64,000 nucleotides of DNA from Mesorhizobium sp. WSM4306. GTDB lineage: Bacteria > Pseudomonadota > Alphaproteobacteria > Rhizobiales > Rhizobiaceae. Of this stretch, positions 19,373 through 29,086 are shown in pieces. The notes under the pieces were generated by a model. It was given only the letters and a program-made list of their open reading frames with translations. It searched no databases and was not told the origin of the DNA. The translations under genes and the position numbers were made by a program. The stretch is taken from the NCBI RefSeq assembly GCF_007003975.1, contig NZ_VFTC01000003.1:247447-311446 (forward strand), given 5' to 3'. The stretch's first letter is position 1; the number at the start of each line of letters is the position of its first letter.

Positions 19373-20143
19373 ATGTTCGCACTCGCCAACAAGATCGCCA
19401 TCGTCACTGGCGCCAGTTCCGGCATCGGCTGCGCCACGGCAAAGCTCTTTGCCGAGGAAGGCGCCAGGGTCGTCCTCGCCGCCCGCCGCCAGGCCGAGCT
19501 CGAGCAGCTGGTGGCCGAAATCGGTGAAGCCGACGGCACCGCAATCGCACTTGCCGGCGATGTCCGCGACGAGGCCTACGCAAAGGCCCTTGTCGATCTG
19601 GCCATCGAAAAATTCGGCGGGCTCGACATCGCCTTCAACAATGTCGGCGCCGTCGGCCCAATGGGTCCGATTTCGGACCTGTCGCTCAAGGGCTGGCGCG
19701 AAACGCTCGACACCAACCTGACCAGCGCCTTTCTCGGCGCCAAATACCAGGTGCCGGCGATGGTCGAGCGTGGCGGCGGATCGCTGATCTTCACCTCCAC
19801 GTTTGTCGGCCACACCGTCGGCATGCCCGGTATGACCAGCTATGCCGCCAGCAAGGCCGGGCTGATCGGGCTGACACAGACACTCGCCGCCGAATATGGC
19901 GCCAAGGGCGTGCGGGTCAACGCGCTGGTGCCGGGCGGCACCGACACGCCAGCAAGCGTCATCAACGCGCCTGATGCCGGACCCGAAGTGGTGGCTTTCG
20001 TCGAAGGCCTGCATGCGCTGAAGCGGATGGCACGCCCGGAAGAGATCGCCCGCGCGGCGCTCTTTCTGGCCTCGGATGCTTCGAGCTTCACCACCGGATC
20101 GGCGCTGTTTGCCGATGGCGGCATCTCGATCACCCGGACGTGA
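19373..20143 (+). CDS. SDR-family oxidoreductase
   Basis: A 256-residue classical SDR with IVTGASSGIGCATAKLF at the N-terminus, FNNVGAVGP in place of the usual NNAG, catalytic Ser in TSTFVGH and YAASKAG, and the closing DGGISITRT. AAAAGGA lies about 7 bases before ATG 19373. It follows a small membrane protein gene by 95 bases, so it may have its own promoter. Its substrate cannot be inferred from its neighbours. Confidence 0.9.
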   Translation: MFALANKIAIVTGASSGIGCATAKLFAEEGARVVLAARRQAELEQLVAEIGEADGTAIALAGDVRDEAYAKALVDLAIEKFGGLDIAFNNVGAVGPMGPISDLSLKGWRETLDTNLTSAFLGAKYQVPAMVERGGGSLIFTSTFVGHTVGMPGMTSYAASKAGLIGLTQTLAAEYGAKGVRVNALVPGGTDTPASVINAPDAGPEVVAFVEGLHALKRMARPEEIARAALFLASDASSFTTGSALFADGGISITRT

Positions 20144-20253
20144 AGCATTTCGCGGTCACAGCCTGCACCGATCAGCCATAGAGCCCGAAACCGGCCTTGC
20201 TTTTTCCACGCGATTTGGCGATTCGGTTTCGAGTGAGGACTTCGAGGACGGAC

Positions 20254-20640
20254 ATGCTGCTGATCAGAACCTATATCGCGCAGAGCGCAATCGAAGGCGT
20301 CGGCGTCTTTGCCGCCGAGCCGATCAGGAAGGGCGCCTCGATCTGGCGGCTCGATCCGGATTTCGACCGGTTGATCCCGATGGACACATACGAGGCGGCC
20401 CCGCCGCACCTCCGCGAATTGCTCGACCGCTACGCCTATCCGAGCCCCGACCGTCCCGGCTTCATGGTCTATGAGGTCGACAATGGCCGCTTCATGAACC
20501 ATGCCGAGCGGCCGAACACGGATTTCTCGCAATATGGCGGCGCCACCGCCACCCGCGATATATCAGCCGGCGAGGAAATCACCTGCGACTACGGCGAATT
20601 CTTCGAGGATTTCGCGCGACTGCACCTGGCCAGCGCCTAG
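20254..20640 (+). CDS. Stand-alone SET-domain protein
   Basis: The 128-residue protein is essentially one SET domain. It opens with GVGVFAAEPIRKG, continues to MNHAERPNTDF (the NHS/RPN signature that binds S-adenosylmethionine) and ends with GEEITCDYGEFFEDF, holding the catalytic Tyr. No pre-SET region is present. Such proteins methylate lysines in eukaryotes; bacterial targets are mostly unknown. ATG 20254 has GAGGAC upstream. It lies between an SDR gene and rpsU, which gives no clear partner, although a ribosomal-protein lysine is a tempting possibility. Confidence 0.82.
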   Translation: MLLIRTYIAQSAIEGVGVFAAEPIRKGASIWRLDPDFDRLIPMDTYEAAPPHLRELLDRYAYPSPDRPGFMVYEVDNGRFMNHAERPNTDFSQYGGATATRDISAGEEITCDYGEFFEDFARLHLASA

Positions 20641-20816
20641 TGGGCGCCCTATCTCGGGGCGACCGTGGCAAATTGGCAAGCGCTCTTCATTTCGAGTGTG
20701 GACAGCGGGGCCTGATTCTGCTATCAGCCGCCACAATTCGTGGTGTAAATCGCTGCGGAGGCATGTGGCTATGGCCGCTTGCCTGTTGATATCAAACCCG
20801 AAAGACAGGATTGCCC

Positions 20817-21095
20817 GTGCAGGTACTCGTCCGCGACAATAACGTTGATCAGGCGCTTCGCGCTCTCAAGAAGAAGATGCAGCGTGAAGGCATTTTCCGC
20901 GAAATGAAGATGCGCGGCCACTACGAGAAGCCCTCCGAGAAGCGCGCCCGTGAAAAGGCTGAAGCCGTTCGCCGCGCCCGCAAGCTGGCCCGCAAGCGCG
21001 CTCAGCGCGAAGGCCTGCTACCGATGACGCCGCGCCCGGTTGCTGCCGGGGCCGCCGGTGGTCCTGGTGGTGCTCCGCGCCCGCCGCGGTTCTGA
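20817..21095 (+). CDS. rpsU: 30S ribosomal protein S21
   Basis: The product has 92 residues. The core [20 protein letters not shown] and the Arg/Lys-rich [20 protein letters not shown] match S21, which binds the platform near the anti-Shine-Dalgarno region of 16S rRNA. A Pro/Gly/Ala tail ([17 protein letters not shown]) is longer than in enterobacteria, as often seen in alphaproteobacteria. I chose GTG 20817, which has AGGA 6 bases upstream; a TTG at 20811 overlaps that site. A strong intrinsic terminator follows. Confidence 0.95.
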   Translation: MQVLVRDNNVDQALRALKKKMQREGIFREMKMRGHYEKPSEKRAREKAEAVRRARKLARKRAQREGLLPMTPRPVAAGAAGGPGGAPRPPRF

Positions 21096-21129
21096 CGCCA
21101 ATTTTTCGTCCTTTTCGAAGGATAATTTG

Positions 21130-21165
21130 AGGTGGCGCGATGCGGAATCGCCGCCACCTTTTTGT
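21130..21165 (+). terminator. Intrinsic terminator of rpsU
   Basis: AGGTGGCG (21130-21137) pairs with CGCCACCT (21152-21159) over a 14-base loop and is followed by TTTTTG. It lies 35 bases after the rpsU stop. Confidence 0.85.
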
Positions 21166-21166
21166 T

Positions 21167-21227
21167 TAGAGCGCCGCCTTTTTGTTAGAATGAAGGGCGT
21201 TCCCTTGAACGCGCAAACGACGCTCTA
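21167..21227. repeat. Short intergenic inverted-repeat element
   Basis: TAGAGCG at the left end is mirrored by CGCTCTA at the right end, enclosing GC-rich inner repeats (GGGCGTTCCC...GAACGC). The TAGAGC/GCTCTA ends match those of the larger element at 34051-34177, suggesting one rhizobial repeat family. Confidence 0.5.
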
Positions 21228-21312
21228 GATTTTGTTACGACAATCTGTGGACCCGGCCCGGAGGGGGACCTGGACTGAGCGACGCGACTGAAGTGAGGAC
21301 AGGGCAGCAGAC

Positions 21313-22167
21313 ATGAACGCAATCAGCGTAGAGCGCAGAACCACAATGCGCGGTTTCGCCCTGACGGCAGCCCTGATCTCCGGCCTGGTGCTTGCCAGCT
21401 GCCAGAGCGTCCCGACCGGCGAGTTCAACAACATCGACAAGGCGCAAGGCTCGAGCGAGAACATCTCCTCGCTGTCGGCGGTTATCCAGCGCAATCCCCA
21501 GGATCCCGAAGGCTACAATGTGCGCGGCTCGGCCTATGGCCGTGGCGGCCAGTATCAGGCGGCGCTGAAGGACTTCGACACCGCCATCCAGCTCAATCCG
21601 AATTTCTACCAGGCCTATTCGAACCGGGCGCTGATCCAGCGCTTCCTCGGCAACCAGGCAGCCGCCCTTGCCGACTACAACCGCTCGATCCAGATCAACG
21701 GCAATTATGACGCCGCCTATATCGGCCGCGGCAATCTCTATCGCAAGGCGGGCCAGACCCAGCAGGCCTTCAACGATTTCCAGAAGGCGATCCAGCTCGA
21801 CACGACCGACGCCCGCGCCTACCACAATCGCGGCCTGATCTATCAGAGCCAGGGCCAGCACAAGTTTGCCATCGAGGATTTCTCGACCGCCATCTCGCTG
21901 GCGCCGGATGCCGCAGAACCCTATAACGGCCGCGGCCTGTCCTATCTCGCGATGAATGACGAGGACAACGCCTTCTCCGACTTCAACATGGCCATCAAGC
22001 TCGACGGCAAGAACGCCGAGGCATGGTCCAATCAGGCGCTGATCTACGAGCGCCGCGGCGACAAGGTCAAGGCGTCGAAGGCCTACCGCGAAGCGGTTCA
22101 CCTCGACCCGACCTACCAGCCGGCCAAGGACGGCCTGTCGCGCACCGCCACCGCCACCGCCGGCTGA
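21313..22167 (+). CDS. TPR-repeat lipoprotein
   Basis: This 284-residue protein has a hydrophobic N-terminal stretch ending in the lipobox LASC, so it should be lipidated at Cys30. About five to six tetratricopeptide repeats of 34 residues fill the rest. The YNVRGSAYGRGGQYQAALKDFDTAIQLNP-like unit recurs, each time with G-Y/A-P spacing. TPR lipoproteins act as scaffolds in envelope assembly or turnover (NlpI-like). ATG 21313 has a weak AGGGCAG site; a second ATG at 21346 would give a shorter, more typical signal. It stands alone. Confidence 0.88.
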   Translation: MNAISVERRTTMRGFALTAALISGLVLASCQSVPTGEFNNIDKAQGSSENISSLSAVIQRNPQDPEGYNVRGSAYGRGGQYQAALKDFDTAIQLNPNFYQAYSNRALIQRFLGNQAAALADYNRSIQINGNYDAAYIGRGNLYRKAGQTQQAFNDFQKAIQLDTTDARAYHNRGLIYQSQGQHKFAIEDFSTAISLAPDAAEPYNGRGLSYLAMNDEDNAFSDFNMAIKLDGKNAEAWSNQALIYERRGDKVKASKAYREAVHLDPTYQPAKDGLSRTATATAG

Positions 22168-22234
22168 TACCCAGCCGGTTCGATGCCCAGCGCGCCGCGC
22201 AGCAAAATCGCGATCTCTCTCATCGAGTAGGATT

Positions 22235-22591
22235 TTGACGAGCCGGTCGAGAAAGCCGCTCAACTGGCCCATTTTGCCGCTGAAGCCGCATCCGGATATG
22301 CGCCGCGCCCTTCGCGGCCGGCAGATCGTCAACGACATCGACTTTTACCGGCGGTACCCCGAGGAATTCCACGGCACGGTGCTGATCGATTTGCCGGACC
22401 CAGGCCCGCTGGACAAGGCCTGGTCTGCGCTCGGGCGCCTGTGGCCCCACCGAGTTCTCTGGCCAACACGCCATCACTCAATCTTAACCACCGAGGGCAA
22501 AGCGTTAACCCTTGCCTTGATCGCGCCAAGTTTTCAACGGAACGCTCCGGGCCGTTCAACCGTTGTTGAAGGCATTCTTCGAAAGGACTGA
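22235..22591 (+). CDS. Doubtful ORF, hypothetical basic protein
   Basis: An open frame of 118 residues begins at TTG 22235 with only a weak AGGA just upstream. It is Pro/Arg-rich (RKPLNWPILPLKPHPDMRRAL) and has no recognisable domain. It fills an otherwise empty 427-base gap between the TPR lipoprotein and a DUF992 gene. The reverse strand also has a shorter open frame. I cannot tell whether it is translated; if it is not, this stretch is plain intergenic DNA carrying the promoter of the next gene. Confidence 0.3.
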   Translation: MTSRSRKPLNWPILPLKPHPDMRRALRGRQIVNDIDFYRRYPEEFHGTVLIDLPDPGPLDKAWSALGRLWPHRVLWPTRHHSILTTEGKALTLALIAPSFQRNAPGRSTVVEGILRKD

Positions 22592-22594
22592 CCC

Positions 22595-23068
22595 ATGATC
22601 AAGAAACTCGGCTGCGCCGCAGCGCTCGCCACGACGCTGCTTGCCGTTCCCGCCAGCGCCGGCAAGCTTCAACTCGGCACGCTCGATTGCACCATCGACG
22701 GTGGCGTCGGCTACGTCGTCACGTCGAACAAGGGCGTGTCCTGCACCTTCCGCCCCTACCATCATGGGCCGGCTGAGCAGTATACCGGCATGATCTCCAA
22801 GCTCGGCGTCGATGTCGGCCAGACGCATCAGGGCCAGTTGGTGTGGGCTGTTCTGGCCGCCACCCGCGGCCATGACGAGGGCGACCTTGCCGGCCATTAT
22901 TACGGCGTCAACGCCGAGGCGAGCGTGGTGACCGGCGGCGGCGCCAACCTGCTGGTCGGCGGGCTGGACGGCGCCTTTGTGCTGGAGCCGCTCAGCGTCC
23001 AGGCCCAGACCGGCGTCAACGTGGCGGTGGCGGTGACCTCGCTGGAGCTGATCCACTCGTTCAAGTAA
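22595..23068 (+). CDS. DUF992 secreted protein
   Basis: The 157-residue product has a Sec signal peptide (MIKKLGCAAALATTLLAVPASA, cleavage near residue 22). The mature domain opens with KLQLGTLDCTIDGGVGYVVTSNKG and has a single Cys pair (DC...SCTF). These features and the GGGANLLVGG turn are hallmarks of DUF992, a beta-rich periplasmic family of alphaproteobacteria with unknown role. A paralogue follows 90 bases downstream in the same direction, separated by a 32-bp hairpin. Confidence 0.88.
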   Translation: MIKKLGCAAALATTLLAVPASAGKLQLGTLDCTIDGGVGYVVTSNKGVSCTFRPYHHGPAEQYTGMISKLGVDVGQTHQGQLVWAVLAATRGHDEGDLAGHYYGVNAEASVVTGGGANLLVGGLDGAFVLEPLSVQAQTGVNVAVAVTSLELIHSFK

Positions 23069-23104
23069 GTATCGGCAAATCAGGATCGGCTGATCCCTCT
23101 ACGC

Positions 23105-23145
23105 ACGGCGCGGAACAGTATACTGTTTCGCGCCGTATGCTTTTT
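23105..23145 (+). terminator. 32-bp palindromic hairpin with T tract
   Basis: ACGGCGCGGAACAGTA is followed directly by its reverse complement, with a single G-T pair. It therefore forms a near-perfect 32-base palindrome (23105-23136). ATGCTTTTT follows, giving an intrinsic-terminator shape after the first DUF992 gene. The ATG just behind it is unlikely to be the start of the second gene for that reason. Confidence 0.6.
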
Positions 23146-23157
23146 GTGGGAACCGCC

Positions 23158-23640
23158 GTGCTGAAGACCATCGCCGCCGCCGCCATCATCGCCATCGCCT
23201 GGGCAGGACAGGCTCAAGCGCAGGACCAAGGCCTCGAACTCGGCGTGCTCGATTGCGCCATCGGCGGCGGCACCGGCTTCATCTTCGGCTCCAGCAAGGA
23301 TCTGAGCTGCACCTTCACCCCGGCCGACAAGAGCTTTTCGCCGGAAGCCTATTTCGGCGCAGTCAACAAATACGGGTTGGATATCGGCACCACCAAGCAG
23401 ACTGTCATGCAGTGGCTGGTGCTGACGCCGCTGAAGAACATCTATGCCCCTGGCGCGCTGGCCGGCGACTATGTCGGCGCCAGCGCCGAAGTGACGGCGG
23501 CGGTCGGCACCGGCGCCAATCTCCTGGTCGGCGGCTCCTCGCAGGCCTTTACCTTGCAGCCGCTCAGCCTGCAGACGCAGACCGGCATCAACATCGCCAT
23601 CGGCGTCAGCCAGTTCCAGCTGCGCAGCACCGAGAACTGA
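23158..23640 (+). CDS. DUF992 secreted protein (paralogue)
   Basis: The 160-residue product is a second copy of the upstream gene's family. It has a signal peptide (LKTIAAAAIIAIAWAGQAQA), then LELGVLDCAIGGGTGFIFGSSKDLSCTFTP, GGSSQAF and a terminal INIAIGVSQFQLRS. I prefer GTG 23158, preceded by GGGAA, to ATG 23137, which sits at the foot of a hairpin; the latter would add seven residues. The two copies share the Cys pair and the GTGANLLVGG turn but differ widely elsewhere, so the duplication is old. Confidence 0.85.
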   Translation: MLKTIAAAAIIAIAWAGQAQAQDQGLELGVLDCAIGGGTGFIFGSSKDLSCTFTPADKSFSPEAYFGAVNKYGLDIGTTKQTVMQWLVLTPLKNIYAPGALAGDYVGASAEVTAAVGTGANLLVGGSSQAFTLQPLSLQTQTGINIAIGVSQFQLRSTEN

Positions 23641-23799
23641 CCGGCGAGGTAAGGGCGAAAAAAGTCGCTTGAACTCAACCACGGTTGAGGTTTTAGAAGC
23701 CTGCCCTGACTGAAACAGCGCGCATGGACCCGCAGGAAAGCCCCTCTGGCTTCTGGTGCCGTGCGCCGACATAGAGATATGCAAGGCAGGGTAAAAAGA

Positions 23800-25236
23800 A
23801 TGACTGAAATCACCAGCAACAAAGTCGACTGGCGGGCCTTGTGGGCAAGCGGCGACCTCGCGCGCTTCTGCTTCATCAGCCTCGGCATCCTGCTGCACGC
23901 CACCAACGAGACGATGGTGGCGACGGTGATGCCGGCCATGGTCGGCGACCTCGCCGGCGTTCAGTTTGTCGGCTGGTCGCTGGCGGTCTATGAGCTCGGC
24001 GCCATCGTCGCCGGTGCTGCCGCCGGGCGCATGGTCAGCTATGTCGCGCTGCGCTCCAATGTGACAGTCGCCGCTCTGCTCTATGCCGCCGGCGCGCTGA
24101 TCTGTGCCACCGCTCCGTCCATGCCGGTGTTTCTCGCCGGCCGCCTGGTCGAGGGTCTCGGCGGCGGCGCGCTTGTATCGCTGGCCTTCGTCTCGGTCGA
24201 ACGGCTGTTTGACCGCAACATCTGGCCGCAGCTTTTCGGCATCATGTCAGCGATCTGGGGTGTCGCCGCCTTCAGCGGCCCGATGCTCGGCGCCATCATG
24301 GTCGAGCTGTTGTCCTGGCGCTGGGCCTTCGGCGTCTTCGTGCTCGGCGGCATCGCCATGGCGCTGGCGAGTTTCATCGTGCTGAACACGCCGGAAGCGA
24401 CAAAGCCACAAGCCGCCGCCGGCACCTCGCCGCCCTTCCCTTATGCCGCACTTGGCTGTCTCGCCATCGCCGTCGTGCTGATCGCCACCGCTGGCGTCGA
24501 CGTCGCCCTGCTGCGCTCGTCGCTGCTGCTCATCCTCGGCCTCGCCGGACTGGCGCTGTTCGTATTCGTCGACGCCATGAAGCCGCGCTCGCGGCTGTTT
24601 CCCTCGCAGCTGTTTTCGTGGCGCTCGCCGGTCGGCAGCGGCATGACTGTGGTTGCCGCCTTTTCGGTTGCGACGGTCTCCTTCTCGATCTACGGGCCAC
24701 TGCTGCTGACCACGCTGCACGGCATCCCGATCCTGACCACCGGCTACATCATCGCCGCCGAATCGATCGCCTGGTCGATCTTGTCGATTGCCGTCGCCAA
24801 TGCGCCGCTGGAGCGCGAACGGCAAATCATCGTCATCGGCGCGCTGATGATTGCATTCGGCCTCGCCGGTTTCGCCTGGTCGATCCCGTCGGGGTCGATC
24901 CCGCTGATCCTGGTCTGCGCCCTGCTGCAAGGCGGTGGTTTCGGGGTCACCTGGCCGTTCCTGACGCGGATCATCGTCGCCTCGGCTCGCGATGGCGAGC
25001 AGACGATTGCCTCGGCCGCCGTGCCGACCATGCAGCGCATCGGCTACGCCGTCGGCGCTGCTGTCGCCGGCATCATCGCCAATGCCAGCGGCTTCTCCGC
25101 AGGGCTGAACCGCGATGCGGCGGCCAGCGTCGCCGGCTGGCTGTTCCTCGCCTTCGTGCCGCTCGGCATTGTCGGCTGCCTGGCGGCGTTGAGGATGGCT
25201 TTGACGGCAAGCCGGCCGCAATTGGCGGCAGGCTGA
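23800..25236 (+). CDS. MFS transporter (14-TM drug/H+ antiporter-like)
   Basis: This major facilitator superfamily carrier has 478 residues and about 14 hydrophobic segments. The motif region RMVSYVALRSN lies after TM2. TM1 holds LGILLHATNETMVATVMPAMVGDL, the DHA2-type opening, and GRLVEGLGGGALVSLAFV follows in TM4. ATG 23800 starts the conserved N-terminus; the longer frame is not needed. It is convergent with a LysR regulator, with a hairpin between the two stops. The exported or imported compound is unknown. Confidence 0.87.
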   Translation: MTEITSNKVDWRALWASGDLARFCFISLGILLHATNETMVATVMPAMVGDLAGVQFVGWSLAVYELGAIVAGAAAGRMVSYVALRSNVTVAALLYAAGALICATAPSMPVFLAGRLVEGLGGGALVSLAFVSVERLFDRNIWPQLFGIMSAIWGVAAFSGPMLGAIMVELLSWRWAFGVFVLGGIAMALASFIVLNTPEATKPQAAAGTSPPFPYAALGCLAIAVVLIATAGVDVALLRSSLLLILGLAGLALFVFVDAMKPRSRLFPSQLFSWRSPVGSGMTVVAAFSVATVSFSIYGPLLLTTLHGIPILTTGYIIAAESIAWSILSIAVANAPLERERQIIVIGALMIAFGLAGFAWSIPSGSIPLILVCALLQGGGFGVTWPFLTRIIVASARDGEQTIASAAVPTMQRIGYAVGAAVAGIIANASGFSAGLNRDAAASVAGWLFLAFVPLGIVGCLAALRMALTASRPQLAAG

Positions 25237-25251
25237 GGCCACGGCCGGGAA

Positions 25252-25279
25252 CTGGCCGGTCGCCTCCCCGACCGGCCAG
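25252..25279. terminator. Hairpin between convergent genes
   Basis: CTGGCCGGTC and GACCGGCCAG form a perfect 10-bp stem around an 8-base loop, in the gap between the MFS stop and the LysR stop. There is no T tract on either side, so termination strength is uncertain. Confidence 0.5.
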
Positions 25280-25283
25280 CCTG

Positions 25284-26129
25284 TCAAAGTAACGGAAGAA
25301 CGCCGCGGATGTGATTGGCAAACGCCTCCACCGCAGGCGACCGCTCGGTGTCGGCAAAGGCAATCAGAATGCCAAGGCGCGGCAGTGGCGGCAGCGGCAG
25401 AATATACAGGTCGGATGGCACCGCCTCCTGTGCCATCACGCTGATGGCGAGACCCGACCGCGCCACCGCGATCAACCCGGCAAGGCTGTTGCTGGCGTAG
25501 GCGATTTTGTAGCGCAGCCGGGCGCGGGCCATGGCCTCGCACGCCGCTCTGTGGTCGACAGCGTTCGACGCCGACAGCGCCAGCGGCACCGTGTCGCCAA
25601 AATCGTAGAGGTCGAGCGCCGGTTTGCTGCCGACCCAGACGAGACTTTCCGTGCGCACGACGCCTTCTGCGTCGTGCGCATTCGAAACCAGTGCCAGGTC
25701 GATCTGGCGTGCGTTGAGCAGCGTCCGCAATTCGACGGTCGGCGCTGAGACCACCTTGATCTCGACATCGGGATACGTCGTGCCGAAACTCTTCAGGAGG
25801 GCGGGAAAGAAGGCGCTCAGATAATCTTCCGGGCTGCCGAAAATGATCGAGCCGTGCAGGCCCTTGTCGGACAGCGCCGAGATCGCTTCATCATGGATTT
25901 TGAGAATGCGCTCGGCATAGGCGAGGAACCGCTCGCCGCTGCCGGTGAGCCGCACCCCGCTGCCGCTGCGGTGAAACAGGTTTTGGCCCAGCGCCTCCTC
26001 GAGTCGTTGTATCTGCATGGTCACGGCCGACTGTGTGCGCCCGACCTGTATGGCCACCGCGCTCAGCGTTCCCGAATGCGCCGCACGCACGAAGGTCGTC
26101 AGCAGCTTGAGATCGAGTGGAGCCTGCAT
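25284..26129 (-). CDS. LysR-family regulator, DgdR-like
   Basis: The 281-residue protein has the N-terminal winged helix typical of LysR proteins (LDLKLLTTFVRAAHSGTL, TQSAVTMQIQRLEEALG, LFHRSGSGVRLT). A co-inducer domain with the GSPEDYLSAF opening follows. It is divergent from a dialkylglycine decarboxylase gene with a 98-base gap. The Burkholderia DgdR regulator is likewise a LysR protein divergent from dgdA, so control of that gene by an alpha,alpha-dialkyl amino acid is likely. A 17-bp palindrome lies just before this start. Confidence 0.85.
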   Translation of the reverse strand: MQAPLDLKLLTTFVRAAHSGTLSAVAIQVGRTQSAVTMQIQRLEEALGQNLFHRSGSGVRLTGSGERFLAYAERILKIHDEAISALSDKGLHGSIIFGSPEDYLSAFFPALLKSFGTTYPDVEIKVVSAPTVELRTLLNARQIDLALVSNAHDAEGVVRTESLVWVGSKPALDLYDFGDTVPLALSASNAVDHRAACEAMARARLRYKIAYASNSLAGLIAVARSGLAISVMAQEAVPSDLYILPLPPLPRLGILIAFADTERSPAVEAFANHIRGVLPLL

Positions 26130-26134
26130 ATCAA

Positions 26135-27559
<1,425 letters not shown>

Positions 27560-27581
27560 GGCCCGGTGGCCGGGAGGCCGC

Positions 27582-29054
27582 TTAGACCACGATGGTCTTC
27601 AGCCGCTGGGCGATGAGCGCGGCGAGCCGCGCCGCCACCTCGTCCTTGCCCATTTCCGGCCATTCCTCGACGCCTGACTTCGAGACGATGCGCACCTTGT
27701 TGCGGTCGCCGCCCATGACGCCGGTGGGGCCGACGCCGCTTTCGTGCGAAACGTCGTTGGCGACGATGAAATCGGCGCCCTTCTTCTTCAGCTTGGCCTC
27801 GGCATTGGCAATCAAATCCTGCGTCTCGGCGGCGAAGCCGACGACCAGCCCCGGCCGCATCTGGTGATGACCGACGCCGGCCAGAATATCGGGGTTCTCA
27901 ACCATCTGCAGCGCCGGCGGCCCCTCGCCCGCCACCTTCTTGATCTTCTCGCCGGCCGTGCCGGCGGTGCGCCAGTCGGCGACCGCCGCGACGAACACCG
28001 CGGCGTCCGCCGGCAAAAGCTGCTCGACCGCGTCTTTCATTTCAGCCGCTGTTTCGACATGCACTGCGGCGACGCCCGCCGGATCGGCGATGTTGACCGG
28101 GCCAGAGACCAGGCGCACATCTGCGCCAAGCCTCGCCAGTGCAGCCGCAATCGCATGGCCCTGCTTCCCCGACGAGCGGTTGGCGATATAGCGCACCGGG
28201 TCGATCGGCTCGTGCGTCGGCCCCGAGGTAACGATGATCCTGCGGCCGGCCAGTGGTTTCGGCCTGGTGTCGAGCATCGCTTCGATCGCCGCGACGATCT
28301 CCAGCGGCTCGGCCATGCGGCCCTCACCGGCCTCGTTGCTTTCGGCCATCTCGCCCTTGGCCGGGCCGACAAAGGCGATGCCATCCTTGGCCAACGTCGC
28401 CCGATTACGACGCGTCGCGGCATGCGACCACATTTTCGGGTTCATCGCCGGCGCCAGCAAAACTTTCTTGTCGGTGGCGAGAAGTACGGTGGAGGCAAGA
28501 TCATTGGCATGGCCGTTGGCGAGCTTGGCCATCAGGTCGGCGGTGGCCGGCGCCACGACCAAAAGGTCGGCCTCGCGCGACAGCCTGATGTGGCCGACAT
28601 CGTGTTCATCATTACGGTCGAACAGTTCGGTGAAGACATGGTCAGCCGAAAGCGCGCCGACCGACAAAGTGGTGACGAACTCCTGCGCGGCAGAAGTCAT
28701 CACCACGCGCACCGCCGCACCGCGCTCGCGCAGCCGGCGGATCAAGTCGAGCGCCTTGTAGGCGGCGATACCGCCGCCGATGATCAGCAGGATGCGCTTG
28801 CCCGTGAGGCTGCCCCTCGACACGACCTTGCTGGCCGCAGCAGCGACCGGCGTCGCCGGGCCGCGTGCAACAGCCAGTTCGCGCAGCGTCTGTTCGATCC
28901 GGTCGATGCGGCCAGAGGGGCCAAGCTGGCCCTCGACCGCGGCGCGGATCATCACCCGCGCCTGCTCTTCCATCGAGCGATCGTTCTCCGCCGCAAGCCG
29001 GCGCAGCAGATCCTTGACCTCGTCGTCAAGGTTACGAATGGTGATGCTGGCCAT
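27582..29054 (-). CDS. coaBC: CoaBC with an extra N-terminal ribbon-helix-helix (FitA/Arc-like) domain
   Basis: The bifunctional enzyme joins cysteine to 4'-phosphopantothenate (CoaB) and decarboxylates the product (CoaC). Residues 1-42 (ASITIRNLDDEVKDLLRRL, SMEEQARVMIRAA) form a ribbon-helix-helix module like FitA antitoxins, followed by a linker. CoaC runs from about residue 80 with LLIIGGGIAAYKALDLIRRL, His in GHIRLSREAD and APAMNPKMW. CoaB starts near residue 268 with VTSGPTHEPIDPVRYIANRSSG and contains ADFIVAND. The loop that holds the catalytic Cys in E. coli Dfp reads GEMAESNEAGEGRM here, without Cys. ATG 29054 starts the RHH domain; an upstream GTG extension is Cys-rich and unlikely. 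A 21-bp palindrome lies upstream. Confidence 0.88.
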   Translation of the reverse strand: MASITIRNLDDEVKDLLRRLAAENDRSMEEQARVMIRAAVEGQLGPSGRIDRIEQTLRELAVARGPATPVAAAASKVVSRGSLTGKRILLIIGGGIAAYKALDLIRRLRERGAAVRVVMTSAAQEFVTTLSVGALSADHVFTELFDRNDEHDVGHIRLSREADLLVVAPATADLMAKLANGHANDLASTVLLATDKKVLLAPAMNPKMWSHAATRRNRATLAKDGIAFVGPAKGEMAESNEAGEGRMAEPLEIVAAIEAMLDTRPKPLAGRRIIVTSGPTHEPIDPVRYIANRSSGKQGHAIAAALARLGADVRLVSGPVNIADPAGVAAVHVETAAEMKDAVEQLLPADAAVFVAAVADWRTAGTAGEKIKKVAGEGPPALQMVENPDILAGVGHHQMRPGLVVGFAAETQDLIANAEAKLKKKGADFIVANDVSHESGVGPTGVMGGDRNKVRIVSKSGVEEWPEMGKDEVAARLAALIAQRLKTIVV

Positions 29055-29086
29055 GTGATTGCACTCTGCTCGACATCGCTGGAAGC

